The position numbers and the translations under genes were made by a program. From an uncultured Clostridia bacterium (GTDB taxonomy: Bacteria; Bacillota; Clostridia; TANB77; CAG-508), in NCBI GenBank assembly GCA_944389715.1, contig CALXNI010000081.1, positions 1 through 9,253 on the forward strand: 9,253 bases of DNA, given 5' to 3'. The notes under the pieces were generated by a model, which was not told where the DNA came from, did no database searches, and was given only the letters and a program-made list of their open reading frames with translations. Below, piece by piece: positions 5,614-9,253 of the stretch (within the stretch, counting starts at the first letter, position 1; every line of letters begins with the position of its first letter).

Positions 5614-6294
5614 TCACACTCTAGTCCTTTTCTCCCTAGCAATGCCTATAATTTTTATAGGCTTTTTCTCTATATCTTCTTTAGTATACATTTTAATATT
5701 GTATGCTCCTGTATTATAAGGAACCAAAGTAATTCCACTATCATTTAATAAAACCTTTTTGAATGTCGCGTCATCGCCATTTACCATTACTGCACAGTCT
5801 TTGTTATTAGCTAAATCTGGATCATAAGTTTTTGAATCTTCAAAAACAACGATGTCATTTTCTTGGTATTTTGGGAACATACTATCTCCACTTATTTTAA
5901 GTGCATAGAATTGTTTTCCGCCGCGTAACCATCTTTTGGGTATTTCTATATATTCTAGGATATTTTGTTGTGCTTCAATAGGAATACCAGCTTTTATAAT
6001 TCCTAAAACAGGTATTTGAACCGTGTTTTCATCGTCAACTATCGCTTTCATATATGTTCCGTTATCAAAATGTATTGGTGGAAAAAAATCATCTATAGAT
6101 TTATTAAAATATTTTGCCATTTGAAACAGAAGAAATTGATTAACACCTCTATCACCATTTTCATATCGTGAAATAGCTTGACGAGTTGTTCCAAGTTCTT
6201 CAGCTAGCTCATCTTGTGTTATGTTTTTTTGCTCTCTAAATAATTTTATTTTCTTTCCAGCATATTTTCGTAATTTGTCATCGTCAGCAATCAA
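5614..6294 (-). CDS. CI-type phage repressor, XRE HTH plus LexA/S24 autoprotease domain
   Basis: A 226-aa lysogeny repressor. Residues 8-66 form an XRE helix-turn-helix (ITQDELAEELGTTRQAISRYENGDRG). Residues 92-225 are a peptidase S24/LexA-like domain with S138 (SGDSM) and K179 (ATFKK) as the catalytic dyad and a candidate self-cleavage bond A102-G103 (IIKAGIPI). This is the layout of repressors inactivated by RecA in the SOS response, so induction by DNA damage is expected. I start at TTG 6294, which follows AGGCGGTG at correct spacing; the frame stays open far upstream (to 6459), but that part crosses the promoter and encodes a Phe-rich, unlikely sequence. It diverges from the Cro-like gene and is followed by the zinc-ribbon gene. 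Confidence 0.9.
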   Translation of the reverse strand: MIADDDKLRKYAGKKIKLFREQKNITQDELAEELGTTRQAISRYENGDRGVNQFLLFQMAKYFNKSIDDFFPPIHFDNGTYMKAIVDDENTVQIPVLGIIKAGIPIEAQQNILEYIEIPKRWLRGGKQFYALKISGDSMFPKYQENDIVVFEDSKTYDPDLANNKDCAVMVNGDDATFKKVLLNDSGITLVPYNTGAYNIKMYTKEDIEKKPIKIIGIAREKRTRV

Positions 6295-6321
6295 TAAATT
6301 CACCGCCTTTCTTTTAATTAG

Positions 6322-6350
6322 AGTATAACACTTTATAGAACAAAATGCAA
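6322..6350 (-). promoter_or_regulatory. Promoter of the CI repressor operon
   Basis: On the minus strand TTGCAT (6350-6345), a 17-bp spacer and TATACT (6327-6322) precede an expected start near 6315, leaving a leader of about 20 nt with the ribosome site for TTG 6294. Confidence 0.75.
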
Positions 6351-6361
6351 CAAAATGGAAC
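6339..6361. promoter_or_regulatory. Tandem AACAAAATG repeats over the CI promoter -35
   Basis: Two overlapping copies of AACAAAATG(C/G)AAC repeat every 10 bp (AAC at 6339, 6349 and 6359) across the -35 of the CI promoter. One-turn spacing suggests a protein binding on one DNA face, such as Cro repressing CI or CI acting on itself. It differs in sequence from the GCACC dyads nearby. Confidence 0.45.
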
Positions 6362-6389
6362 TTTTTTGTTAAAAAACGAAAAAAAAGTA

Positions 6390-6419
6390 TTGACAAAAGC
6401 ACCATAACGGTGCTACAAT
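6390..6419 (+). promoter_or_regulatory. Early (Cro-side) promoter
   Basis: A perfect TTGACA (6390-6395), an 18-bp spacer and TACAAT (6414-6419), preceded by A-rich DNA (6371-6386) that can act as an UP element. The expected start is near 6426, about 28 nt before the Cro-like start codon. It is divergent from, and does not overlap, the CI promoter. Confidence 0.85.
6398..6414. promoter_or_regulatory. Operator 1: AGCACC-N5-GGTGCT dyad in the early promoter
   Basis: A perfect 6-5-6 inverted repeat fills the spacer between -35 and -10 and touches the first base of the -10, so a bound repressor would block RNA polymerase. CI is the likely binder. A second dyad with the same 5-bp arms and spacing occurs at 6645-6659. 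Confidence 0.75.
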
Positions 6420-6453
6420 TTGTGTGTAATAGGAAAGGGTGGTGAAAAAAATA

Positions 6454-6681
6454 ATGCAAAAAAAATTAATTATATTGAAAGAAGAAAATCATCTTACAAA
6501 TGAAAAAATGGCTGAATTACTTGGAATATCTGCAAAACAGTATAGAAAAAAAGAACAAGGGCTGGCTCCTTTTAAATTAAATGAGATGTTTATTTTAAGC
6601 AATTTTTTTGAAAAAAAGATAGAAGATATTTTTTTACCTTCAACGCACCAAAATGGTGCTAAAAGATTAAAGGAGAATTAA
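6454..6681 (+). CDS. Cro-like XRE-family regulator
   Basis: A 75-aa protein that is almost only a helix-turn-helix domain: LTNEKMAELLGISAKQYRKKEQGLAPFKLNEMFILSNFFEKKIEDIF at about 14-60, in which the LTNEKMAELLGIS and KQYRKKEQG pieces are the two DNA-contact helices. I start at ATG 6454, which lies 9 nt after GGGTGGTG; in-frame GTG codons at 6439 and 6442 fall inside the ribosome site. It is the first gene of the early transcript and divergent to CI, the classical Cro position, so it probably represses CI and helps lytic entry. Its last codons carry a second copy of the GCACC-N5-GGTGC operator. Confidence 0.85.
   Translation: MQKKLIILKEENHLTNEKMAELLGISAKQYRKKEQGLAPFKLNEMFILSNFFEKKIEDIFLPSTHQNGAKRLKEN
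6645..6659. promoter_or_regulatory. Operator 2: GCACC-N5-GGTGC dyad inside the 3' end of the Cro-like gene
   Basis: The arms GCACC (6645-6649) and GGTGC (6655-6659) are identical to operator 1 with a different 5-bp centre (AAAAT against ATAAC). The centres are 246 bp apart. No promoter is evident at this copy, so it may serve as an auxiliary site for looping or as a roadblock. Confidence 0.6.
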
Positions 6682-6685
6682 TAAT

Positions 6686-6880
6686 ATGGGAAATAATAGT
6701 TATAAATTCGAAATAGGTAGTATTGGCAATTATATATACGTTGAAAGTAAAGAATTAACGGTTGTTACAAAAACAGAAAAAACAATTATAGAAAAAGATG
6801 ATAATGGAAAACCAATTATCACCTTTGTATCCAAGCAGCAAGAAGTTGAGAAATTGCCAAAGGAAGCCAAGAATGCTTAG
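6686..6880 (+). CDS. Small early phage protein of unknown function
   Basis: A 64-aa soluble protein, second gene of the Cro transcript, starting behind GGAG at 10-nt spacing and 4 nt after the Cro-like stop. It has a beta-rich first half (YKFEIGSIGNYIYVESKELTVVTKTEKT) and a Lys/Glu-rich end; no helix-turn-helix, membrane segment or Cys motif is visible. I do not recognise a family. Its last 62 bases overlap, on the opposite strand, the end of the 190-aa minus-strand gene, so the two transcripts collide. Position next to cro fits an early regulatory accessory such as a cII- or excision-linked protein, but nothing in the sequence proves this. Confidence 0.65.
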   Translation: MGNNSYKFEIGSIGNYIYVESKELTVVTKTEKTIIEKDDNGKPIITFVSKQQEVEKLPKEAKNA

Positions 6881-7391
6881 AAATTAAATCAGAGAATTTC
6901 TTAAGTTTACTTTTACTAAAGTCATCATTTTTTAAACATTCCTCTAAGGAAGATAATAATTCATTTAATCGGTCTTTATCGTTTGAACCATATAAATTAA
7001 TCATTCTTGAAAAATCTTCAAAATTAAATCCATTATTTATAGTTGCATTAGTTTGGTTTCCTATAATAGAGGAATTTGGATTATAAGTATTAAAAATATT
7101 AGTGGTCTTAGGCTTAATAAATTCACTTTGGAAATAAACATCTAATCGGTCTTGCTTTCCATGAATTACAACAATATCAGTATTTGTAACAATGTAGTGT
7201 TTATTTTTTAAAGGACAAAATATATCATCACCAGGCAATATTTCAGGACCAATGTCAAAACTTATAAAATGGTATTTTTCATCATCAGAGATTAACCCTT
7301 TATAAGTACCTATATAATTGTTATTTCTACTAATTTCGCAATCTAGCATTTCATGTCTAAATGCTTTTAAAGAATTAATAATATTAATCAC
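6819..7391 (-). CDS. Two-domain protein of unknown function, candidate lysogen-expressed accessory gene
   Basis: A 190-aa protein set against the early operon. Residues about 17-95 are beta-rich (CEISRNNNYIGTYKG, FISFDIG, YIVTNTDIVVIHG, LDVYFQSEF), like a small barrel. A flexible Asn/Thr/Gly stretch (SSIIGNQTNATINNGFNF, about 107-124) leads into a helical C-terminal domain of about 65 residues ending in HSWLPLAISQLLAAWIQR, possibly amphipathic or membrane-touching. I recall similar linker-plus-helix ends in mobile-element proteins but cannot name the family. GTG 7391 is the longest start; the site GAGGTG is better placed for an ATT at 7382, and ATG 7349 lacks a ribosome site, so the true N-terminus is uncertain. 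A dedicated promoter inside a palindrome suggests tight self-control. Immunity, exclusion or defence is an inference only. Confidence 0.7.
   Translation of the reverse strand: MINIINSLKAFRHEMLDCEISRNNNYIGTYKGLISDDEKYHFISFDIGPEILPGDDIFCPLKNKHYIVTNTDIVVIHGKQDRLDVYFQSEFIKPKTTNIFNTYNPNSSIIGNQTNATINNGFNFEDFSRMINLYGSNDKDRLNELLSSLEECLKNDDFSKSKLKKFSDLISKHSWLPLAISQLLAAWIQR
6876..6916 (+). terminator. Possible terminator of the Cro transcript
   Basis: CTTAGAAATT (6876-6885) pairs with AATTTCTTAAG (6895-6905) with one bulged T and a 9-nt loop, followed by the U-rich TTTACTTTTAC. The hairpin begins at the stop codon of the 64-aa gene and would limit run-through into the convergent gene. The weak U tract makes this tentative. 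Confidence 0.4.
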
Positions 7392-7429
7392 CTCACTTTC
7401 AAAGATATTATATCAGATTTTAGTGAGGT
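7390..7429 (-). promoter_or_regulatory. Nested palindrome over the promoter of the 190-aa minus-strand gene
   Basis: ACCTCACT (7390-7397) and AGTGAGGT (7422-7429) are perfect inverted repeats sharing a centre with the inner palindrome GATAT-T-ATATC (7404-7414). On the minus strand the inner part supplies TATAAT (7413-7408), with TTGTAC further upstream. Spacing is 15 bp to TATAAT or 17 bp to an overlapping TAATAT. The outer arm also contains the ribosome-site sequence of the gene. A dimeric regulator, possibly the gene product itself, could cover promoter and start site together. Confidence 0.6.
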
Positions 7430-7446
7430 ACAAGGGAGAATAAATA

Positions 7447-7574
7447 ATGATAAAAAAGAAATCAAAAACGCGACCAAGCATAGTTGATTTCTAAATATTA
7501 ACGTAGATAAAAGGTTCTGCAAAGCCAATTTGTCTACGGCTATTAAAAAGTCAAATAATTTAGAAAGAGTGTGA
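7447..7574 (+). pseudogene. Possible small early gene interrupted by a -1 frame change
   Basis: ATG 7447 follows AAGGGAG at 8 nt and encodes MIKKKSKTRPSIVDF before TAA at 7492-7494. If the frame shifts by -1 after the TTC codon, it continues for 27 residues (LNINVDKRFCKANLSTAIKK, then SNNLERV) to TGA 7572-7574, next to the start of the gene at 7579. The joined 42-aa product reads like one protein, and the downstream frame has no convincing start of its own. Explanations are a one-base deletion, a sequence error, recoding, or chance. No canonical slippery heptamer sits at the junction. The stretch 7430-7578 holds no other gene. Confidence 0.3.
7502..7538 (+). promoter_or_regulatory. Long hairpin in the leader before 7579
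   Basis: CGTAGATAAA (7502-7511) pairs with TTTGTCTACG (7529-7538) with one G-U pair, and GGTT (7513-7516) with AGCC (7523-7526) with one G-U, around a 6-nt loop. No U tract follows. It starts 7 nt after the TAA at 7492-7494, so it may influence translation or transcript processing there. Confidence 0.45.
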
Positions 7575-7578
7575 TTAG

Positions 7579-7842
7579 ATGGCAAAAAGAAAATACTATT
7601 CTGCTAGCGAACAACTTCAGGCGATGACAAGTCAATGGGCAGATAATAAATCAATAAAAATAATTGGTGGAGTTGGTAATAATATGGCAGGAAAAATTCG
7701 CCAAGAAATTGAGGAACAAATAAAAAAAGAGGGTTATAGACTGCCAAGGAGTGCAGTAGTCCCCATGAAATATGTTATTGATTATTTCAAAATTGATATT
7801 AATTATCTGAAGAAATTAGCAAGTTTAGAAAGGGGTGATTAA
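7579..7842 (+). CDS. Small early phage protein, DUF3173/excisionase-like
   Basis: An 87-aa basic protein, probably DNA-binding. The middle (KSIKIIGGVGNNMAGKIRQEIEEQIKKEGYRLPRSAVVPMKYVIDYFKID, about 24-73) has a G-V-G-x-N-x-A-x-x-I-R helix-hairpin-helix-like turn, then G-Y-x-L-P-R...V-P and an Y-V-I-D-Y-F-x-I end. That order resembles DUF3173 proteins, small factors found with integrases in integrative elements, where an excisionase role has been suggested. ATG follows AGAAAGAGTGTG, a moderate ribosome site. The next gene starts 1 nt after its stop. If it is the excisionase, it would act with the integrase at the attP site. The similarity is from memory and moderate. Confidence 0.6.
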   Translation: MAKRKYYSASEQLQAMTSQWADNKSIKIIGGVGNNMAGKIRQEIEEQIKKEGYRLPRSAVVPMKYVIDYFKIDINYLKKLASLERGD

Positions 7843-7843
7843 G

Positions 7844-8002
7844 ATGGATAAAGCAATTAGATGGTTATCAAATTATTGGGCTTATATAGCTTTAATAATA
7901 ATGGTTTTAAGCGTGGCATATTTAGGTGCTTTAGACGAAAAAAAGACCGCTGAACAGGTCGAAATGATTAGCGGTCAAACAATCATTGAATTAATTAAAT
8001 AA
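7844..8002 (+). CDS. Small single-pass membrane protein (52 aa)
   Basis: A short gene starting 1 nt after the preceding stop, behind AAGGGGTGATTAAG. The product has a short N-terminus (MDKAIRWLSN), a hydrophobic helix at about 12-29 (WAYIALIIMVLSVAYLGA), and a 23-residue polar tail. Tight spacing and the good ribosome site support it as real. Genes like this are common in the early region of Bacillota phages, and some affect the host envelope, but I recognise no family. An 8-bp-scale inverted repeat lies inside its tail region. Confidence 0.7.
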   Translation: MDKAIRWLSNYWAYIALIIMVLSVAYLGALDEKKTAEQVEMISGQTIIELIK

Positions 8003-8008
8003 TTCAAT
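7945..8008 (+). repeat. Two consecutive inverted repeats at the 3' end of the 52-aa gene
   Basis: GACCGCT (7945-7951) and AGCGGTC (7970-7976) form one stem inside the coding region. ATTGAATTA (7985-7993) and TAATTCAAT (8000-8008) form a second, 9-bp stem around ATTAAA that includes the stop codon. Neither is followed by a U run, so they are not standard terminators; they may be mRNA-processing or stability elements or operators. Confidence 0.5.
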
Positions 8009-8054
8009 GAAATTATAACATGAATTGAAATTTAAAGCAAATTGGGAGGTATGT

Positions 8055-8291
8055 ATGGAGAAAAAATATGATGTAAACATTATTACGTGTTCTGCAGGAG
8101 AACAAAAAGAAATGACTGTAAGTGAAATAGTGGATTATTTACAAAAACACATGATAGAAGAAATGAAAATAAAAGAAATCAGACAATATGATGATTACGA
8201 TTTAAAAACAAAAATTATAAATGATTTAATGAAAAAAGATACTTTTGATACTGCCGAAATAGAACTGGCAAAATTAGTTTTAAAAGATTAA
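8055..8291 (+). CDS. Small early phage protein of unknown function (78 aa)
   Basis: A soluble, acidic/basic mixed protein. I start at ATG 8055, 5 nt after GGGAGG; the frame is open to a TTG at 8025 that lacks a ribosome site, and ATG 8051 is out of frame. The N-terminus is beta-like (KKYDVNIITCSAGEQKEMTV) and the rest helical (SEIVDYLQKHMIEEMKIKEI..., DTAEIELAKLVLKD). I see no catalytic motif, Cys pair, helix-turn-helix or membrane segment, and do not recognise a family. It is the last plus-strand gene before the minus-strand moron and is convergent with it across about 30 nt. Confidence 0.65.
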   Translation: MEKKYDVNIITCSAGEQKEMTVSEIVDYLQKHMIEEMKIKEIRQYDDYDLKTKIINDLMKKDTFDTAEIELAKLVLKD

Positions 8292-8318
8292 AAAAGTTAA
8301 GCAAATAAATGCTCAACT
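8290..8318 (-). terminator. Intrinsic terminator of the minus-strand moron
   Basis: On the minus strand AGTTGAGCA (8318-8310) pairs with TGCTTAACT (8303-8295), nine pairs with one G-U, around TTTATT, followed by six U (A at 8290-8295). It begins 2 nt after the stop codon of the 66-aa gene. Confidence 0.8.
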
Positions 8319-8320
8319 AA

Positions 8321-8521
8321 TTAGATAACTTTAATGCTTTCACTGTGATTAGAGCTATCAGGTGTTTTATTAGAATTTTTACTTAGTTCATCAATCTTCT
8401 TGTAAATAGATTCGATATATTTTGGGGCATCTTCCAAACGTCTATCGTAACCTGCTGCACTATTTTCAAGAACAGATTTAACGATACTTACAGCTAATTC
8501 TATTTTCTTATCAGTACTCAA
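8321..8521 (-). CDS. Small helical phage protein, independent minus-strand moron (66 aa)
   Basis: The gene starts at TTG 8521 behind an almost perfect AAAGGAGGTGG ribosome site and ends at TAA 8321. The product is mostly helical (KKIELAVSIVKSVLENSAAGYDRRLEDAPKYIESIYKKIDELSKN) with a Ser/Asn/Lys-rich tail. No membrane segment or catalytic motif is visible. It has its own extended -10 promoter and its own terminator while all neighbours are on the other strand. This is the layout of a moron, a gene expressed separately from phage control and often useful to the lysogen. I do not recognise the family; a regulator, an immunity factor and an antitoxin-like protein are all open, with no evident toxin beside it. 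Confidence 0.72.
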   Translation of the reverse strand: MSTDKKIELAVSIVKSVLENSAAGYDRRLEDAPKYIESIYKKIDELSKNSNKTPDSSNHSESIKVI

Positions 8522-8546
8522 AATTCCACCTCCTTTCTAAGGAGAT

Positions 8547-8555
8547 ATTATAACA
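8547..8555 (-). promoter_or_regulatory. Extended -10 promoter of the minus-strand moron
   Basis: On the minus strand TGT-TATAAT (8555-8547) is a consensus extended -10; no good -35 is present. The expected start is near 8540. In the short leader CTCCTT (8544-8539) can pair with AAGGAG (8535-8530), which is the gene's ribosome site, if transcription starts early enough to include it. Confidence 0.6.
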
Positions 8556-8573
8556 CAGAAATAGGGGTGAAAC

Positions 8574-9253
8574 ATGGTTAATAGTTTTACAATTTACAAA
8601 GAATATTACGAGCTAATAACCTTGCTATCTGAAAAAGAACAACAAGAGCTATTATTAGCAATTACTAGATACATGTTTGAAGATATAGAACCTACTTTAA
8701 ACAGTAACCAAACAAAGATATTTAACAATTTAAAAAGGCCATTAGATAAAAGTAAAGAGCAATCCAAAAGAAAACGAAACAGAAACCAAACAGAAACCAA
8801 AAAAGAACCAAAAGAAAACCAAACAGAAACCAAAAAAAATCCAAAAGAAAACCAAAGCAGTAACCAAACAGAAACACATCAAGATGTTCCTGTTACTGTT
8901 AATGTTAATGTAGATGTTAAGGATAGTTATAGTTATTGTGAAGAACAATTTGGAAGAACTTTATCCCCTGTTGAGTACAAACTTATATCCAAATGGCATT
9001 CATGGTTTGATGAGGAAGTTATTAATTACGCTATCGATAAGACGATAAAGAATGGAGCAAGAGCTTTATCGTATACTGAGGCAATAATCAATTCTTGGCA
9101 TGATAAGGGTTTCAAGACACTTAGAGAATGCGAATTAGAAGATAAGTCAAGGAGCATGAAAGAACATATGCCTGAGGCTTACAAAGACGTAAAGTCAATA
9201 CGTGCTAGTGATGATGAGGTTAAGAAACTAGAGGAGGCATTAAGTGAAATCGA
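8574..9253 (+). CDS. DnaD-domain phage replication initiator (DUF6291-like N-terminus), cut by the window end
   Basis: The first 226 residues are visible; the gene runs off the right edge. ATG 8574 follows AGGGGTGA. Residues 1-60 (MVNSFTIYKEYYELITLLSEKEQQELLLAITRYMFED...) match the DUF6291-type N-terminus of phage initiators. Residues 61-118 are a disordered Lys/Asn/Gln/Thr/Glu linker encoded by tandem DNA repeats and ending in VPVTVNVNVDVK. Residues 119-184 are a DnaD domain with its YxxxIxxSW hallmark (SYTEAIINSW, about 166-175). Such proteins bind the phage origin and help load the helicase, as DnaD does in Bacillota. The repeats inside the gene are a likely origin. An expected DnaC-like or helicase gene would lie to the right, outside the window. 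Confidence 0.88.
   Translation, partial: MVNSFTIYKEYYELITLLSEKEQQELLLAITRYMFEDIEPTLNSNQTKIFNNLKRPLDKSKEQSKRKRNRNQTETKKEPKENQTETKKNPKENQSSNQTETHQDVPVTVNVNVDVKDSYSYCEEQFGRTLSPVEYKLISKWHSWFDEEVINYAIDKTIKNGARALSYTEAIINSWHDKGFKTLRECELEDKSRSMKEHMPEAYKDVKSIRASDDEVKKLEEALSEI
8762..8872 (+). repeat. Ten tandem 11-bp iterons, candidate phage replication origin
   Basis: Units of the form AACCAAANNNA start at 8762, 8773, 8784, 8795, 8806, 8817, 8828, 8839, 8850 and 8862; the ninth is 12 bp. AACCAAACAGA is exact at 8784, 8817 and 8862; others differ by 1-3 bases. A lone AACCAAACAAA lies at 8706. Because 11 is not a multiple of 3, the units pass through all frames and give an 11-residue protein repeat (NQTETKKEPKE). 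The regular one-helical-turn spacing is kept although the frame changes, which points to selection on the DNA. Iterons inside the initiator gene are a known origin layout, as in lambda O. Confidence 0.7.
8886..8921 (+). repeat. Six AT-rich hexamers next to the iterons, possible DNA-unwinding region
   Basis: GTTCCT, GTTACT, GTTAAT, GTTAAT, GTAGAT and GTTAAG follow each other, starting 13 bp after the iteron array and encoding the alternating-Val stretch VPVTVNVNVDVK. Position beside iterons fits a duplex-unwinding element; a purely protein reason is possible. Confidence 0.45.

Noticed and set aside
7425..7432. TTGTACCT on the minus strand, resembling the integrase arm unit
   Set aside because: It is a single partial match (8 of 10) used as a -35 region, without a tandem partner or core; probably chance.
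7388..7585. Minus-strand open frame of 65 codons whose stop overlaps the GTG of the 190-aa gene (GTGA overlap)
   Set aside because: It starts at TTG without a ribosome site, runs through the promoter palindrome, and its Phe/Leu-rich sequence is what A-rich plus-strand DNA yields when read backwards.
8321..8521. Toxin-antitoxin pair with the 66-aa gene
   Set aside because: The transcript holds only one gene between its promoter and terminator, and the neighbours are on the other strand with no toxin motif.
8762..8872. CRISPR-like or microsatellite array
   Set aside because: Units are 11 bp with no spacers and variable last bases, inside an intact coding frame; an iteron array explains it better.
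8606..8948. Two overlapping minus-strand open frames rich in Phe, Leu, Val and Ser with apparent repeats
   Set aside because: They are the reverse reading of the A- and C-rich iterons in the initiator gene; the repeated protein pattern follows from the DNA repeat, and no ribosome site is present.

Overview
The window is about 9.3 kb of a temperate phage genome from a low-GC Bacillota host. The evidence is very AT-rich DNA, A/T-ending codons, strong AGGAGG ribosome sites, a Gp10_C/Gp53-type tail module, a holin/amidase lysis cassette, a LexA-like CI repressor and a DnaD-type replication initiator. Clostridia or Erysipelotrichia are plausible hosts, but the species cannot be read from the sequence.

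Late region (about 1-3462, plus strand): a leader with an (AT)14 tract and two hairpins is followed by two tandem paralogous collar/baseplate-type tail proteins and a third receptor-end protein. Next come three small membrane proteins (a 56-aa GTG-start protein, a BhlA-like protein and a Phage_holin_5_2-like holin), a DUF6275-like protein and an N-acetylmuramoyl-L-alanine amidase with three C-terminal wall-binding repeats. A strong terminator closes the operon.

Attachment and lysogeny region (3463-6420): between the lysis genes and a minus-strand tyrosine integrase lies a complete attP-like site. It holds an 18-bp copy of a tRNA 3' end (best fit tRNA-Gly) flanked by two identical 21-bp arms, each made of two TTGTACCTAA units. 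Phage genes on both sides of this site suggest the circular or extrachromosomal form rather than an integrated prophage end. Upstream of the integrase is a well-formed plus-strand promoter-hairpin-terminator unit, a candidate sRNA of about 94 nt. A zinc-ribbon/membrane protein and the CI repressor follow on the minus strand, and CI diverges from a Cro-like gene.

Early region (6420-9253): the Cro-like gene is flanked by two matching GCACC-N5-GGTGC dyads, one inside its promoter and one in its own 3' end. A minus-strand gene of unknown function (190 aa) has a 40-bp nested palindrome over its promoter. Then come small early genes (a DUF3173-like protein, a 52-aa membrane protein, a 78-aa protein), a self-contained minus-strand moron (66 aa with its own promoter and terminator), and a truncated DnaD-family initiator. 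The initiator's linker is encoded by ten tandem 11-bp iterons, which are a candidate replication origin.

The strongest leads are the iteron array in the initiator gene, the intact attP, the candidate sRNA beside int, the paired Cro/CI operators and the two lysogen-type minus-strand genes.
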